A stretch of DNA of 36,815 nucleotides, taken from assembly GCA_013360495.1 (NCBI GenBank), contig JABWBM010000009.1:1-36815 (forward strand). Reading direction: 5' to 3'. Positions 22,946 through 31,099 of this stretch are shown here, in pieces. Under the pieces are notes generated by a model that was not told the origin of the DNA, searched no databases, and worked only from the letters and a program-made list of their open reading frames with translations. Every line of letters starts with the position of its first letter. Position 1 is the stretch's first letter. The translations under genes were made by a program, and so were the position numbers. The stretch comes from Planctomycetaceae bacterium. Lineage in GTDB: Bacteria; Planctomycetota; UBA8742; UBA2392; JABWBM01.

Positions 22946-24277
22946 ATGACTCACGCCATTCATGCCAAGATCGTGCTAGCGCTGCTCGTGCTGGCGAACG
23001 CTTTGGCCGCCGACACGATAACCTTCAACGGCAATCGCGCGACGATCGATGACGCGCAGATCAAGATCACCGCCGATACGATGCGCCAAATCGCTTGGTC
23101 AAAAGCGCGCGGGGCCGACAAAGGCTCGGCCTATCCCTGGGAAGTCGCATCGTATGTGTTGAGCCGTAATCCGCGTGGCCCCACAGCCAAAGAAGCCGCC
23201 AAGTTTGAAGAAAGCTGGAACAGGGCCATACGGAGCGGCTCGCGCGCTGCATGGGCGACGATGAGCGATATGGTAAAAGCGGCGCTCGAGGCAGAGCAAT
23301 CAAAGACCTTTGCCGGGTACGAAGACATGGACCACATGCGCCTTCGTCTGCTCGCCTACGATCTGCGCGCAAAGGCAGCCCTCAAGCAAGATATAACGCA
23401 AGCAATTGACGACTACGCGGCAGCCAACAAGGCATATGCTGAAAAGATGGTTAAGGATTACAAGGTTGGCGCGGTTTTCCCGCAAACCGACAACAGCATG
23501 TTCGCGGGTATTGATTATGGCGCGGCCCACTCCACGACCTTCGACGTGCTCATGGCCATCGCCCTGTGGCATCGCGACAACGGGCGCTTCGACGAAGCCT
23601 ACAATAACGGTTATGAACCCGCCAAGGTTCTCGCCGAGGAATTACGTCAGGCGACTCGCCGCGAGCAGTTCGGACGCGACTACGCCATTGTGGCGCTCAA
23701 TGAAGCCGCGCGCATGTTCACAACGGGCGAATCGCCTCAATGGGAAAAGGCGGCGAACATATACGCCGAAATATCCAGCATGTATATAGGGTTGAACGAT
23801 TTCGTCCTCGCGAACCGAGCCGAAATGGCCGGCGCGCGCTGTCAGGTGAACCTCGGCAATGACGCTAAGGCGTCCAGCACCTACCAGAGAAGAATCGACG
23901 AATACGAAAAGCGGTACGATAACGATCCCCCGCCCAAGGGATGGTTGACACCGGAAAAGGCCGCCGTCTACGCCGCCGCATACACGGGTCTTGGGCGAAT
24001 AGCGTCGAAAAAAGGCAACCACTTCGACGCGCTCAAGCTGTTCGTCAAGTCGCTTGCGCTCTTTTCCGCCGACCGCGAAGAGCGCGCGGAAGCGTTATTG
24101 AACGCCGGGTTGACATGCGTCGAACTGGCGAAGCAGAACAACAAGCAAGCGGAGTTTTATTATCGCTCGGGCAAGAGTTATCACGATGAACTGGTTACAA
24201 CGCTCAAGGATACGGCCGCCGGCGCCAAATCGCCTGATCTGCTCACGGCGCTCGGCGCCATAGCGCCCAAGAATTGA
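22946..24277 (+). CDS. secreted TPR-like protein, 443 aa, partner of the 1390-aa protein
   Basis: The product has a signal peptide (KIVLALLVLANALAAD) and a short N-terminal beta-like stretch (TITFNGNRATIDDAQIKIT). Helical repeats follow (LALWHRDNGRFDEAYNNGYEPAKVLAEEL, WEKAANIYAEISSMYIGLNDFVLANRAEMAGARCQVNLGN, LGRIASKKGNHFDALKLFVKSLALF), resembling TPRs. There is no membrane segment after the signal and no catalytic motif. GGGGGAAACG before the ATG is a good ribosome site. The short gap and matching architecture suggest that both proteins act in one periplasmic assembly. The function is unknown. Confidence 0.8.
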   Translation: MTHAIHAKIVLALLVLANALAADTITFNGNRATIDDAQIKITADTMRQIAWSKARGADKGSAYPWEVASYVLSRNPRGPTAKEAAKFEESWNRAIRSGSRAAWATMSDMVKAALEAEQSKTFAGYEDMDHMRLRLLAYDLRAKAALKQDITQAIDDYAAANKAYAEKMVKDYKVGAVFPQTDNSMFAGIDYGAAHSTTFDVLMAIALWHRDNGRFDEAYNNGYEPAKVLAEELRQATRREQFGRDYAIVALNEAARMFTTGESPQWEKAANIYAEISSMYIGLNDFVLANRAEMAGARCQVNLGNDAKASSTYQRRIDEYEKRYDNDPPPKGWLTPEKAAVYAAAYTGLGRIASKKGNHFDALKLFVKSLALFSADREERAEALLNAGLTCVELAKQNNKQAEFYYRSGKSYHDELVTTLKDTAAGAKSPDLLTALGAIAPKN

Positions 24278-24307
24278 TGTTCTCGCTATCCATGGAGAGC
24301 CGCGGCG

Positions 24308-24322
24308 CGGCGCTTTGCGCCG
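24308..24322. repeat. short CGGCGC/GCGCCG hairpin
   Basis: A 6-bp perfect GC stem with loop TTT lies 30 bases after the 443-aa gene. No T-tract follows. It may slow transcription before the PilZ gene; weak evidence. Confidence 0.3.
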
Positions 24323-24370
24323 TCCCCATATCTGTGGTAATCTCAAGCCATACGAATGAGAGGATTCGCC

Positions 24371-25174
24371 ATGGCCGAGCCACAGGGACCGACTCTCGAT
24401 AACGCCCAAACAATTGACGCAATCCGTCATGTCTGCGCCGACAAGGTATTCTGCCGGGTGTCGCCACCTGACAGCGAATCACGCGCCTCCATGGCGAAAT
24501 TCCTTTACACTGAGCGCCACGACGACGGATCCCGTGAACTGCAAATTTCCGTTCCGGCTGGTGTGGAAGGAGACCCGGAGAAAGGAACACCTTTGCGAGT
24601 GGCGTTTGACCATGACGACCGGGGCATGAATTTTCTGACGGAGTTCCGCCAGCGCGTCATCCACCGCGAAAAGGGCCGGAAAGAGCAGGAAGCGTGGCGC
24701 ATCGCGTTTCCGCAGACGATCAATATCATGCAGCGCCGCGAGTTCTACCGCGTCAAAACCGATCTCGTTAACCCCGTACGAATCTCTATCGAAATTCCCG
24801 GCCACGAGGAGGAAGAAAACATCAGCATCATCGGCGAGATGGACAGCTTCGAGGAAATCGCTGGAACGCTCTGGGACGTTTCCGGCGGCGGACTGAGCTT
24901 CCGGCTTGCGCTCGCTCCGGCCTTTCCGCTCACTCGCGGCATGATGCTCAAGATGTCGATGGAACTTCCCGGCACGGAGGGCGTCACCAGCTTGTCCGGC
25001 CGTCTGGTGTACATCAAAGAGCGCGCCGACGCCGACAAGCTGTATTGCGTGCAATTCACCGATGCTGGCGCCGACGTCGACGCGAAGCACGCGCTCAACA
25101 ACGTGCTGCACTATGTCGCGGAACGGGAGCGCGCGACGCTCGCTTCCAAGAGCAGACTCGAAGATGAAGATTGA
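24371..25174 (+). CDS. PilZ domain protein (YcgR-like, cyclic-di-GMP receptor)
   Basis: The 267-aa protein has an N-terminal YcgR-like beta-rich domain (about 20-115) and a C-terminal PilZ domain. The cyclic-di-GMP motifs are intact: RREFYRV (RxxxR, about 121) and WDVSGGGLSF ([D/N]xSxxG, about 169). YcgR-type proteins brake flagella or alter surface behaviour when cyclic-di-GMP rises. The start at 24371 is chosen because AGAGG lies eight bases upstream; an earlier ATG at 24356 would overlap that site. It has no signal peptide and is cytoplasmic. The next gene overlaps its end by 11 bases, showing coupling. A GGDEF cyclase is encoded 2.5 kb downstream. Confidence 0.88.
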   Translation: MAEPQGPTLDNAQTIDAIRHVCADKVFCRVSPPDSESRASMAKFLYTERHDDGSRELQISVPAGVEGDPEKGTPLRVAFDHDDRGMNFLTEFRQRVIHREKGRKEQEAWRIAFPQTINIMQRREFYRVKTDLVNPVRISIEIPGHEEEENISIIGEMDSFEEIAGTLWDVSGGGLSFRLALAPAFPLTRGMMLKMSMELPGTEGVTSLSGRLVYIKERADADKLYCVQFTDAGADVDAKHALNNVLHYVAERERATLASKSRLEDED

Positions 25175-25562
25175 TCAGATCGCCATGCCGGCCCTTACCC
25201 GCATTTTCGTCTACGGCTCGCTGCTACGCGATCAGCCCAATCACGCGTTCCTTCATACGGCGAATTTTATCGGCACGGCCCGGACAATGCCGCGTTACGA
25301 CATGGTCACATTAGGGGATTTTCCCGCGATGCTTGAAGGCGGCGCGACGGCAATTGTCGGCGAACTTTACGACGTGGATCAGCCGACTCTCAATGAACTG
25401 GACAAACTTGAGGAACACCCGCGTTTTTATATGCGAGCCATGATCGTTCTTGAAACCGGAGAAAGCGTAGCCGCCTATATCCTTGGCCGCGACATGGCCG
25501 AAGGATTGCCGCGCATCGCAAGCGGCGACTGGAGAGCGGCTATATCACGTTCGCTTCGCTGA
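25164..25562 (+). CDS. gamma-glutamylcyclotransferase-like protein (AIG2/GGCT fold)
   Basis: The 132-aa protein has the family opening ALTRIFVYGSLL, the GELYDVDQPTLNELDKLEEHPRFYMR block that carries the catalytic-type glutamate, and a C-terminal AAYILGRDM strand. Members release 5-oxoproline from gamma-glutamyl amines or peptides. The start is taken at 25164 (MKIDQIAMPALTR), overlapping the PilZ stop by 11 bases; 25185 is an alternative. Its 3' end overlaps the convergent FAD oxidoreductase gene by 23 bases. Substrate specificity is unknown. Confidence 0.8.
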   Translation: MKIDQIAMPALTRIFVYGSLLRDQPNHAFLHTANFIGTARTMPRYDMVTLGDFPAMLEGGATAIVGELYDVDQPTLNELDKLEEHPRFYMRAMIVLETGESVAAYILGRDMAEGLPRIASGDWRAAISRSLR

Positions 25563-26697
25563 GCAGCGCCTCGGGATTGTTGAACCGCGCGAGTGTAAGC
25601 CGCCCGATATCCACCGACTTCGGCGCGCCATCCACAAGCCATTCCGCCGTTACGATTCCGGCTGCCGGCGCGTGCATCAAGCCGTGGCCCGAGAATCCCG
25701 CGCAGACAAATCCGTTCTCGATGTGGCCGAGCTTGTCGATGATCGGGTGATGATCCGGAGTGACTTCATACAGACCGGCCCAGCCCCTCTTCACGGCGGC
25801 GTTTTCCAGCACTGGACAACGCTCCATGGCCGTCATGAGCATGGTTTCCGAAAACTCATCATTGAGGTGTTCGTTGAAGCTTGGCGGCTCCGCCTCGTCG
25901 GAAAGGCCGATCAACACGCCGCCGGATTCGGGGTGGAAGTACAGGCCCGTGCCCATATCAACAGTCATAGGGAAGGGCAAAGGAATCTCCTTGAATTCCT
26001 TGGTCACGAGAATCTGCCGCCGGTAGGGATCGATCGGCACCTCGACGCCGATGTCGTGGGCGAGTTTTCGCGTCCACGCCCCCGTCGCGAGGACGACGTG
26101 CTTCTTCGGGACAAACTCTCCCTTCGACGTCTGCACCGAGGCGATGCGTCTGTTCGATGGCGCAAGCTTCAGCCCTATCACCGCGCAGTCGGTGAACTCC
26201 TTGACGCCGAGCGCGCGGCCCGCGCGGGCGTAGCCCTGCACGATGTCGTTGGGATCGGCAAAGCCGTCGCGCTGATGAAACGTGGCGGCCTTGATGCCGT
26301 CGAGCTTAACATAGGGAAAGCGCCTGCCGACCTCGCGTGGCTCTAGCCATTCGGCCTTCATGCCAAGCCGCGTCCACTGCTCGTAGTTTTTGCGGAAGGC
26401 TTTCACCAGATCGTCGTTGGTGAGCAGAAAGAGGTAGCCCCACTGCATGAACTGCAACGGGAAGCCCAGCTCCTTCTCGAAATTCTCGAAGCGTTCGATG
26501 GAGAGCAGCGAGAGCCGGACGTTCACCTCGGTCGAGAACTGCGCGCGCACGCCGCCCGCGCACTTGCCCGTGGACTCTTGACCGAGAAAGGTGTTGCGCT
26601 CGAGCAGCGCCACCGTCCCCGCGTTCCTCTTGGCTAGGTGGTAGGCGATAGACGCGCCCATGCAGCCGCCGCCAATGACGATATAGTCGAACTCCAT
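25540..26697 (-). CDS. FAD-dependent oxidoreductase of the DAO / sarcosine oxidase beta type
   Basis: This 385-aa flavoprotein belongs to the D-amino-acid/glycine oxidase superfamily. The FAD dinucleotide fold is at the N-terminus (YIVIGGGCMGASIAYHLAKR). The STGKCAGGVRAQFST block after it and the C-terminal GLYEVTPDHHPIID and FVCAGFSGHGLMHAPAAG are typical of sarcosine-oxidase-beta-like dehydrogenases of N-methylated or secondary amines. The start at 26697 begins exactly at the FAD motif. The longer open frame to 27165 runs antisense through exonuclease III and is rejected. A promoter with its -10 eight bases before the ATG suggests a leaderless mRNA. Confidence 0.9.
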   Translation of the reverse strand: MEFDYIVIGGGCMGASIAYHLAKRNAGTVALLERNTFLGQESTGKCAGGVRAQFSTEVNVRLSLLSIERFENFEKELGFPLQFMQWGYLFLLTNDDLVKAFRKNYEQWTRLGMKAEWLEPREVGRRFPYVKLDGIKAATFHQRDGFADPNDIVQGYARAGRALGVKEFTDCAVIGLKLAPSNRRIASVQTSKGEFVPKKHVVLATGAWTRKLAHDIGVEVPIDPYRRQILVTKEFKEIPLPFPMTVDMGTGLYFHPESGGVLIGLSDEAEPPSFNEHLNDEFSETMLMTAMERCPVLENAAVKRGWAGLYEVTPDHHPIIDKLGHIENGFVCAGFSGHGLMHAPAAGIVTAEWLVDGAPKSVDIGRLTLARFNNPEALLSEANVI

Positions 26698-26705
26698 GGC
26701 GGGCG

Positions 26706-26734
26706 AGCATAGGACGGGGGGAAGCATCGGGCAA
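26706..26734 (-). promoter_or_regulatory. promoter of the FAD oxidoreductase, probably leaderless
   Basis: On the minus strand TTGCCC (-35; 26729-26734, 4/6), 17 bases, TATGCT (-10; 26706-26711, 4/6). The ATG (26697) is eight bases further on, and there is no Shine-Dalgarno sequence. Confidence 0.4.
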
Positions 26735-26763
26735 CGGGCGCTTTCAGTCTCGTCCGCGCTGAC

Positions 26764-26769
26764 TATCAT
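26764..26769 (+). promoter_or_regulatory. -10-like TATCAT before exonuclease III
   Basis: TATCAT (5/6) ends six bases before the ATG at 26776. The -35 position at 17-base spacing, CTTTCA, is weak (3/6). There is no ribosome site, so a leaderless transcript is possible. Confidence 0.3.
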
Positions 26770-26775
26770 CCCGCC

Positions 26776-27558
26776 ATGCGCATCGTCTCCTGGAACGTCA
26801 ACGGCATTCGCGCCTGCGCGAATAAAGGCTTTGAGAAATGGCTCGCGGGCTGCGACGCCGACATCGTTGGCCTGCAGGAAGTGCGCGCCAACGAAACGCA
26901 GATTCCGGCCTCGTTGCGCGCGCCAGAAGGTTGGTATACCCACTGGTCGCCCGCCGAGCGCCCAGGCTATAGCGGTGTCGGCCTCTACTCGCGCCTCAAG
27001 CCGAAGGACATCGGCATATCGCTCGGTAAGCAGGAATTCGACGTTGAGGGGCGGGTTCAAATCGCAGAGTTTGGCCGCCTGATTGTCGCCAACATCTACT
27101 TCCCAAACGGCAGTGGCAAGGAGCGCGACAACGCCCGAGTGCCCTACAAGCTCGCGTTTTACCATCGTCTCTTTGAATTACTGGAGAAAGAAAGGAAACG
27201 CGGCCGACCGATTCTCGTCATGGGCGACTACAACACCGCGCACAAGGAGATCGACCTCGCGCGTCCCAAGGCCAACGAAACGACCAGCGGCTTCCTGCCC
27301 GAGGAGCGCGCGGAAATAGACCGGCTGCTCAAACTCGGTTGGGTCGATACCTTCCGCGAGTTCGAGAAGGGGCCGGATCACTATAGCTGGTGGAGCCAGC
27401 GCGGCGGCTCCCGCAAGCGTAACGTGGGCTGGAGGATCGACTACGTGCTCGCCTCGCCAGCCGCGATGAAACATGTACGCTCAGCCGCCATCCACCCGGA
27501 TGTCCACGGCTCCGACCATTGCCCGGTCAGTGTCGAGCTGGACAGCAAGACGCTCTGA
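26776..27558 (+). CDS. xth: exodeoxyribonuclease III (AP endonuclease)
   Basis: Exonuclease III cleaves DNA at abasic sites and degrades 3' ends in base-excision repair. The 260-aa protein has the family blocks in order: MRIVSWNVNGIRA, DADIVGLQEV with metal-binding Glu35, GYSGVGLYSR, VMGDYNTAHKEIDLARPK with the catalytic Asp and Asn, GWRIDYVLASP, and GSDHCPVSVEL with the catalytic His. The ATG is at the exact family start and has no Shine-Dalgarno. It is divergent from the FAD oxidoreductase across 78 bases. Confidence 0.96.
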   Translation: MRIVSWNVNGIRACANKGFEKWLAGCDADIVGLQEVRANETQIPASLRAPEGWYTHWSPAERPGYSGVGLYSRLKPKDIGISLGKQEFDVEGRVQIAEFGRLIVANIYFPNGSGKERDNARVPYKLAFYHRLFELLEKERKRGRPILVMGDYNTAHKEIDLARPKANETTSGFLPEERAEIDRLLKLGWVDTFREFEKGPDHYSWWSQRGGSRKRNVGWRIDYVLASPAAMKHVRSAAIHPDVHGSDHCPVSVELDSKTL

Positions 27559-27621
27559 ACGTTCCCGGCTCAGCGTGACATCGGCGCGCCACATCGCCAT
27601 GACAAACGCGCTTGTCCGCCG

Positions 27622-27630
27622 TGCTATACT
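27622..27630 (+). promoter_or_regulatory. extended -10 promoter before the GGDEF gene
   Basis: TGC-TATACT matches the extended -10 form TGnTATAAT with one mismatch. No good -35 is seen at normal spacing. The start point would be near 27637, five bases before the ATG at 27642. Confidence 0.4.
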
Positions 27631-27641
27631 CCGCACCGGAT

Positions 27642-29216
27642 ATGAAAGAAACGCGCTCACTCGAAGAAACCTTTGACCTTGGCGGCGTCTCAAAACGCCT
27701 CGCCGAGTGCCTCTCCGCAGTGATGATCATTGTTGATCTCAACAAGCATGTGCATGTCTTCAACGCGGCCGCCGAGCGGCTTACCAAATGTCCGTCGGTA
27801 GACGCCGTCGGCCGGCGCATCACCAAGGTGCATCCGATCTTTGAAATTCTCGACGAGCAGAATCTGCTCGACCGCACCTTTCAACTCGGCGTGCCAAGCG
27901 AACTCAAAGATGTGCGGATTCCATCACCTACGGGCGAGGGCCATCTCTACTTCAGCTTCATCGTTGACCCGCTACTCGACGGCACCGGGCAGATCGCTGG
28001 CGCCTCCATCATGGCGTTCGATCAGACGGAGCTGATGCGGCTGCGCGGGACGCTTGCGCGCCAAAATGAGGACTTGGTTATCCTGCATGAGGTGTCTAAC
28101 GTGCTGCGTTCCACTATGGATGTGGACAAGTCGCTCTTCATCATCTGCACGGCGCTCACCAGTGTCGGCACCCACCGCAATGACCACGCCATGGTCTTCC
28201 TCGCCGACAAGGAGCGCAAAGTCCTGCGCGGCGTGATGGCCGCCGGGCGCTACGGCGACCGCGAGATATGGAAGGTTTGGCACGATCTGCTCGACCCGAA
28301 CCGCAGTTTGAACGGCATGCTCGACGCCAATTACCCGCGCATCTACAAACGCACCGCGCGCCTTACCCGCCATGTAGGGAAAATCGAAGTTCCGCTCGAT
28401 GACCCCCACTGGCTGCTGTCGGCAGTGGCGCGCCGCAAGAGTGTGATCACCAGCGATGACTTGCGCCGCGATTCGTCCATCGAAGTGCATCCTGAACTCA
28501 AACGCCGCTTCCGTATGACCTCGTTCGCTGCGCTACCAATGATGGTCGAGGGTGAAGCCATCGGCATTTTTATCGCGAACGCCTCGCGCAACCCGCGTAC
28601 CTTTGAAGGACAGTCCATCAAGGTGCTCGAAATGTTCGCCGATCAGGCGGCGCTCGCCATCAACAACGGCCTGCTTTTCAAACGTGTGGCGGAGCGCGCC
28701 GAGCGCGATTCGCTCACCGGGCTTTACAACCATGGCCACTTCCAGTCGCGGCTCGCAGCCGAAATCGACCGCGCGCGGCGTTACAACGACCACGTCAGCC
28801 TGCTGCTCTTCGATATCGACTTTTTCAAACATTTCAACGACACCTACGGCCATCAAACGGGCGATCAGGTCTTGATCGGCATCGGCGCGCTGCTGCAAAA
28901 GACGGTGCGTTTGACAGATATCGCCGCGCGCTATGGCGGCGAGGAGTTCGTCGTCGTGCTGCCCCATACCAACAGCGCCGACGCGAGCGCGCTTGCCGAG
29001 CGCCTACGCCAGTTGATCGCGACCACGCCGCTCGCCAAGGACGCGGAGGGCAAGGATTTGCAGGTGACGGTCAGCATCGGTGTCGCCAGCTATCCCGAAC
29101 ACGCCGATGGTGCAGAAGCGCTGATCGCGGCGAGCGACGCAGCCATGTACACCGCCAAACGCACCGGCAGAAATCGGGTCGTGAGCGCAGCGGTAGTGGC
29201 GCAAAATAATCAATAA
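27642..29216 (+). CDS. PAS-GAF-GGDEF diguanylate cyclase
   Basis: This protein would make cyclic-di-GMP from GTP. The 524-aa product has an N-terminal PAS-like domain (about 15-130; SAVMIIVDLNKHVHVFNAAAERLT), a GAF-like domain (about 150-345; FIICTALTSVGTHRNDHAMVFLAD), and a GGDEF domain (about 365-515). The active-site loop is GGEEF (about 430), with LLLFDIDFFKHFNDTYGH upstream. RLTD lies at the correct position for the inhibitory I-site (RxxD five residues before GGEEF), so product inhibition is expected. There is no membrane segment, so it senses cytoplasmic signals. The start at 27642 is preferred to a TTG at 27612 that overlaps the promoter. Confidence 0.92.
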   Translation: MKETRSLEETFDLGGVSKRLAECLSAVMIIVDLNKHVHVFNAAAERLTKCPSVDAVGRRITKVHPIFEILDEQNLLDRTFQLGVPSELKDVRIPSPTGEGHLYFSFIVDPLLDGTGQIAGASIMAFDQTELMRLRGTLARQNEDLVILHEVSNVLRSTMDVDKSLFIICTALTSVGTHRNDHAMVFLADKERKVLRGVMAAGRYGDREIWKVWHDLLDPNRSLNGMLDANYPRIYKRTARLTRHVGKIEVPLDDPHWLLSAVARRKSVITSDDLRRDSSIEVHPELKRRFRMTSFAALPMMVEGEAIGIFIANASRNPRTFEGQSIKVLEMFADQAALAINNGLLFKRVAERAERDSLTGLYNHGHFQSRLAAEIDRARRYNDHVSLLLFDIDFFKHFNDTYGHQTGDQVLIGIGALLQKTVRLTDIAARYGGEEFVVVLPHTNSADASALAERLRQLIATTPLAKDAEGKDLQVTVSIGVASYPEHADGAEALIAASDAAMYTAKRTGRNRVVSAAVVAQNNQ

Positions 29217-29262
29217 GAGTCGGGCGCGCGAACGGGTATCTTTCGAGGCTCGCTTCTCTGAT

Positions 29263-30251
29263 CTATGAGCGTCTAGCTCTCCGGAGCTTGATGGTGAAAT
29301 ACGCCAGCGCGGCCAGTCCGATAATAACGCCAGCGACCAGTGAAATCGTTCTTACCGAAATGATTGTTGCGATTTTCTCCCTACCAAGAGGTTGTGTTTC
29401 ACTATAGATCGGGCCGTTCCACGTCACGCTGTTGCCATGAATGGTAAGACTTTCCTGAGCCGATTCTTTCTTCCAAACTTCCCCATCATTGACGTCGCGC
29501 TTAAGGATCAGCGCGATTTCATTCCAGATTGGCTCGGGGTTCGAGCGGCCTTTTTTGAGGTCCTCGTGGTTGTAGAAGATGAAGTGTCTGCCCATAGCGC
29601 AGGTCGATGGAAATGCTGATTCCAGCGGGCTGAATTCGCGGGCGCTTTCCGCGGCATTCGGAATGTTGAGGGCACTCACGAAAGGCACAACGCCGTCGGT
29701 GAACGACGCCACATCGTCCGGCACGGTGCCGAGGATGTCGGCAATATGCAGACCGATGCTTTCCACACCAACGCTGAACGGGCCGCCCGCGAACGCGATC
29801 ACCGGTTCCGATGCGCAATCCCGGTTCAACCCTGTCTTCGCATCGGCCAGAAAGTGGCTATCCCACTGCATGTCGCGCAGCGCGGGCGCTTCGAGGTTCG
29901 TGCCGCGGGCTTCAGCGATGGCCCGTTTGGCCTCATTGATCGTGAATGCAGCGCCGCGGTGGGGTGTGCCGAGGGTAAAAATTTTCGACGCTTGCAACCC
30001 GTGGCGCTTGAGGGCCGAGCGCGCCACGAGACCGCCGAGAGAATGGGCGACGATGGCGCCCTTCGCGTTCGAGAGGCCGCAACCTGTCAGCGTCTTCGCA
30101 AGTGCGGCGGCATTCGTGTCAATCCGATCGTTGGTAAAGTAGGTGACGGCGTAGAGTTGATAGCGCTCGCGCAGCGGAGCGGCGCTCTCACCAAACCAGT
30201 ATTCGAGGAAGTCCTGCCGCCCGTCGTCCGGGTCATGCCAGTAGTCAATGA
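29263..30251 (-). pseudogene. C-terminal part of frameshifted lipase-like alpha/beta hydrolase
   Basis: This is the downstream part of one gene split by a frame change at about 30252. The open frame continues upstream of the first possible start (GTG, 30027) as VIDYWHDPDDGRQDFLEYWFG, TYFTNDRIDTNAAALAKTL and GAIVAHSLGGLVARSALKRHG. Thus the nucleophile serine (AHSLGG) lies before that GTG, and a protein starting there would be inactive. Further features are LGTPHRGAAF, the acidic segment around TDGVVPFVSAL and a possible His in CAMGRHFIFYNH. The C-terminus is a transmembrane helix (ISLVAGVIIGLAALAYFTI) followed by KLRRARRS, so the enzyme would be anchored with its catalytic domain outside the cytoplasm. 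Confidence 0.75.
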
Positions 30252-30887
30252 CTCGCGGGCAGCGTCGCGCTTGTCGGCGTCGAGGGCGGCTTCCTTTTCG
30301 AGGCCGCGCAGAAGAATCAGCGGGACTTTGCTTCCGGCCTGTTCGGGAACGGCGACTTCTTCAACTGCTTTGGCGTCAACGCCCGTTGGCAACGCCGAAA
30401 TCCGGTAGAGCCACATCGTTCGTTCAGGCGTTTCGTGCGTCGATACCCATTGATGGACGATGCCTTTGCCGTAGTTCTTCGGAACGTCGATGTATTCGAT
30501 GGGTGTGTTGTCGTTGGCGGCAGGAACATCCCAGTAAAGCGTCCAGGTGATCCGCCCCTCGCCGCCTTCCTCCGGCGGCGTGATCTCGAACACGAACTCC
30601 CTGGATGTTCCGGTCGGGATGTCGTCCTGCAGGTCATCGTTGGTGCAGTCGGACTCCCACCCCTCGGGCAACGTCGCCACGACGACGAAGTTGCGGTCGT
30701 CCCGGCCATCGTTGCGAACGATCACGGCGACATCAGTCGATTCATCCGGCATGAATTTCCCGCCCGCGACTACGGAAACAATGCGCGCGTCGATGACTTC
30801 GTCAGTATCAACGGGGGCATCGCCCTCCGCTTGAGCATGTAGGGAACCGCCAAAAACAAGGATTATGAGAAGTGTTAGCCGCCGCAC
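30252..30887 (-). pseudogene. N-terminal part of the same frameshifted hydrolase, with signal peptide
   Basis: The gene starts at an ATG at 30887 with a signal peptide (RRLTLLIILVFGGSLHAQA). An Ig-like or CARDB-like beta domain follows (about 30-130; VAVIVRNDGRDDRNFVVVATLPEGWE, REFVFEITPPEEGGEGRITWTLYWDVP). Then the first strand of the hydrolase appears (SKVPLILLRGLEKEAAL). In its own frame the ORF runs on to 30087, but the 54 residues past the shift (SLTTGMTRTTGGRTS onwards) look like out-of-frame translation. Adding one base near 30252-30255 restores a single 541-codon gene. The cause may be a true mutation or an assembly error. Confidence 0.75.
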
Positions 30888-30990
30888 GGGGTTCGATTAT
30901 AGCGGCACGTCGGACATTGCGCGATGAATGCGGTAAGCGGATATGGCCCACGCCGCCAACCTTTGCTAACGTCGGCGGCATGCTTTTTTT

Positions 30991-31069
30991 GTAGCGTCAC
31001 GGCTATGCCGTGACGAAGACGACAGAAACCGTTACACACAAGTCCGTCACGGCATAGCCGTGACGCTAC
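30991..31069. repeat. 79-bp palindromic repeat (REP/MITE-like) upstream of fumC
   Basis: The terminal inverted repeats are 25 bp and perfect (GTAGCGTCACGGCTATG at the left end, its complement at the right), around a 29-bp centre. Each end also self-pairs: CGTCACGGC-TAT-GCCGTGACG. A run of seven T precedes the left end. It belongs to the family at 3151 and 34955 and lies in the divergent region between the hydrolase gene and fumC, ending 30 bases before the fumC start. Confidence 0.88.
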
Positions 31070-31099
31070 GAAGAACGACAACCCTTCCGGAGATCCGAT

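Noticed and set aside
26698-27165. N-terminal extension of the FAD oxidoreductase
   Set aside because: The added residues are antisense to exonuclease III, while the true protein begins at the FAD-binding motif.
30240-30260. Programmed frameshift in the lipase-like gene
   Set aside because: No slippery heptamer or downstream stem is visible at the junction; mutation or assembly error is simpler.
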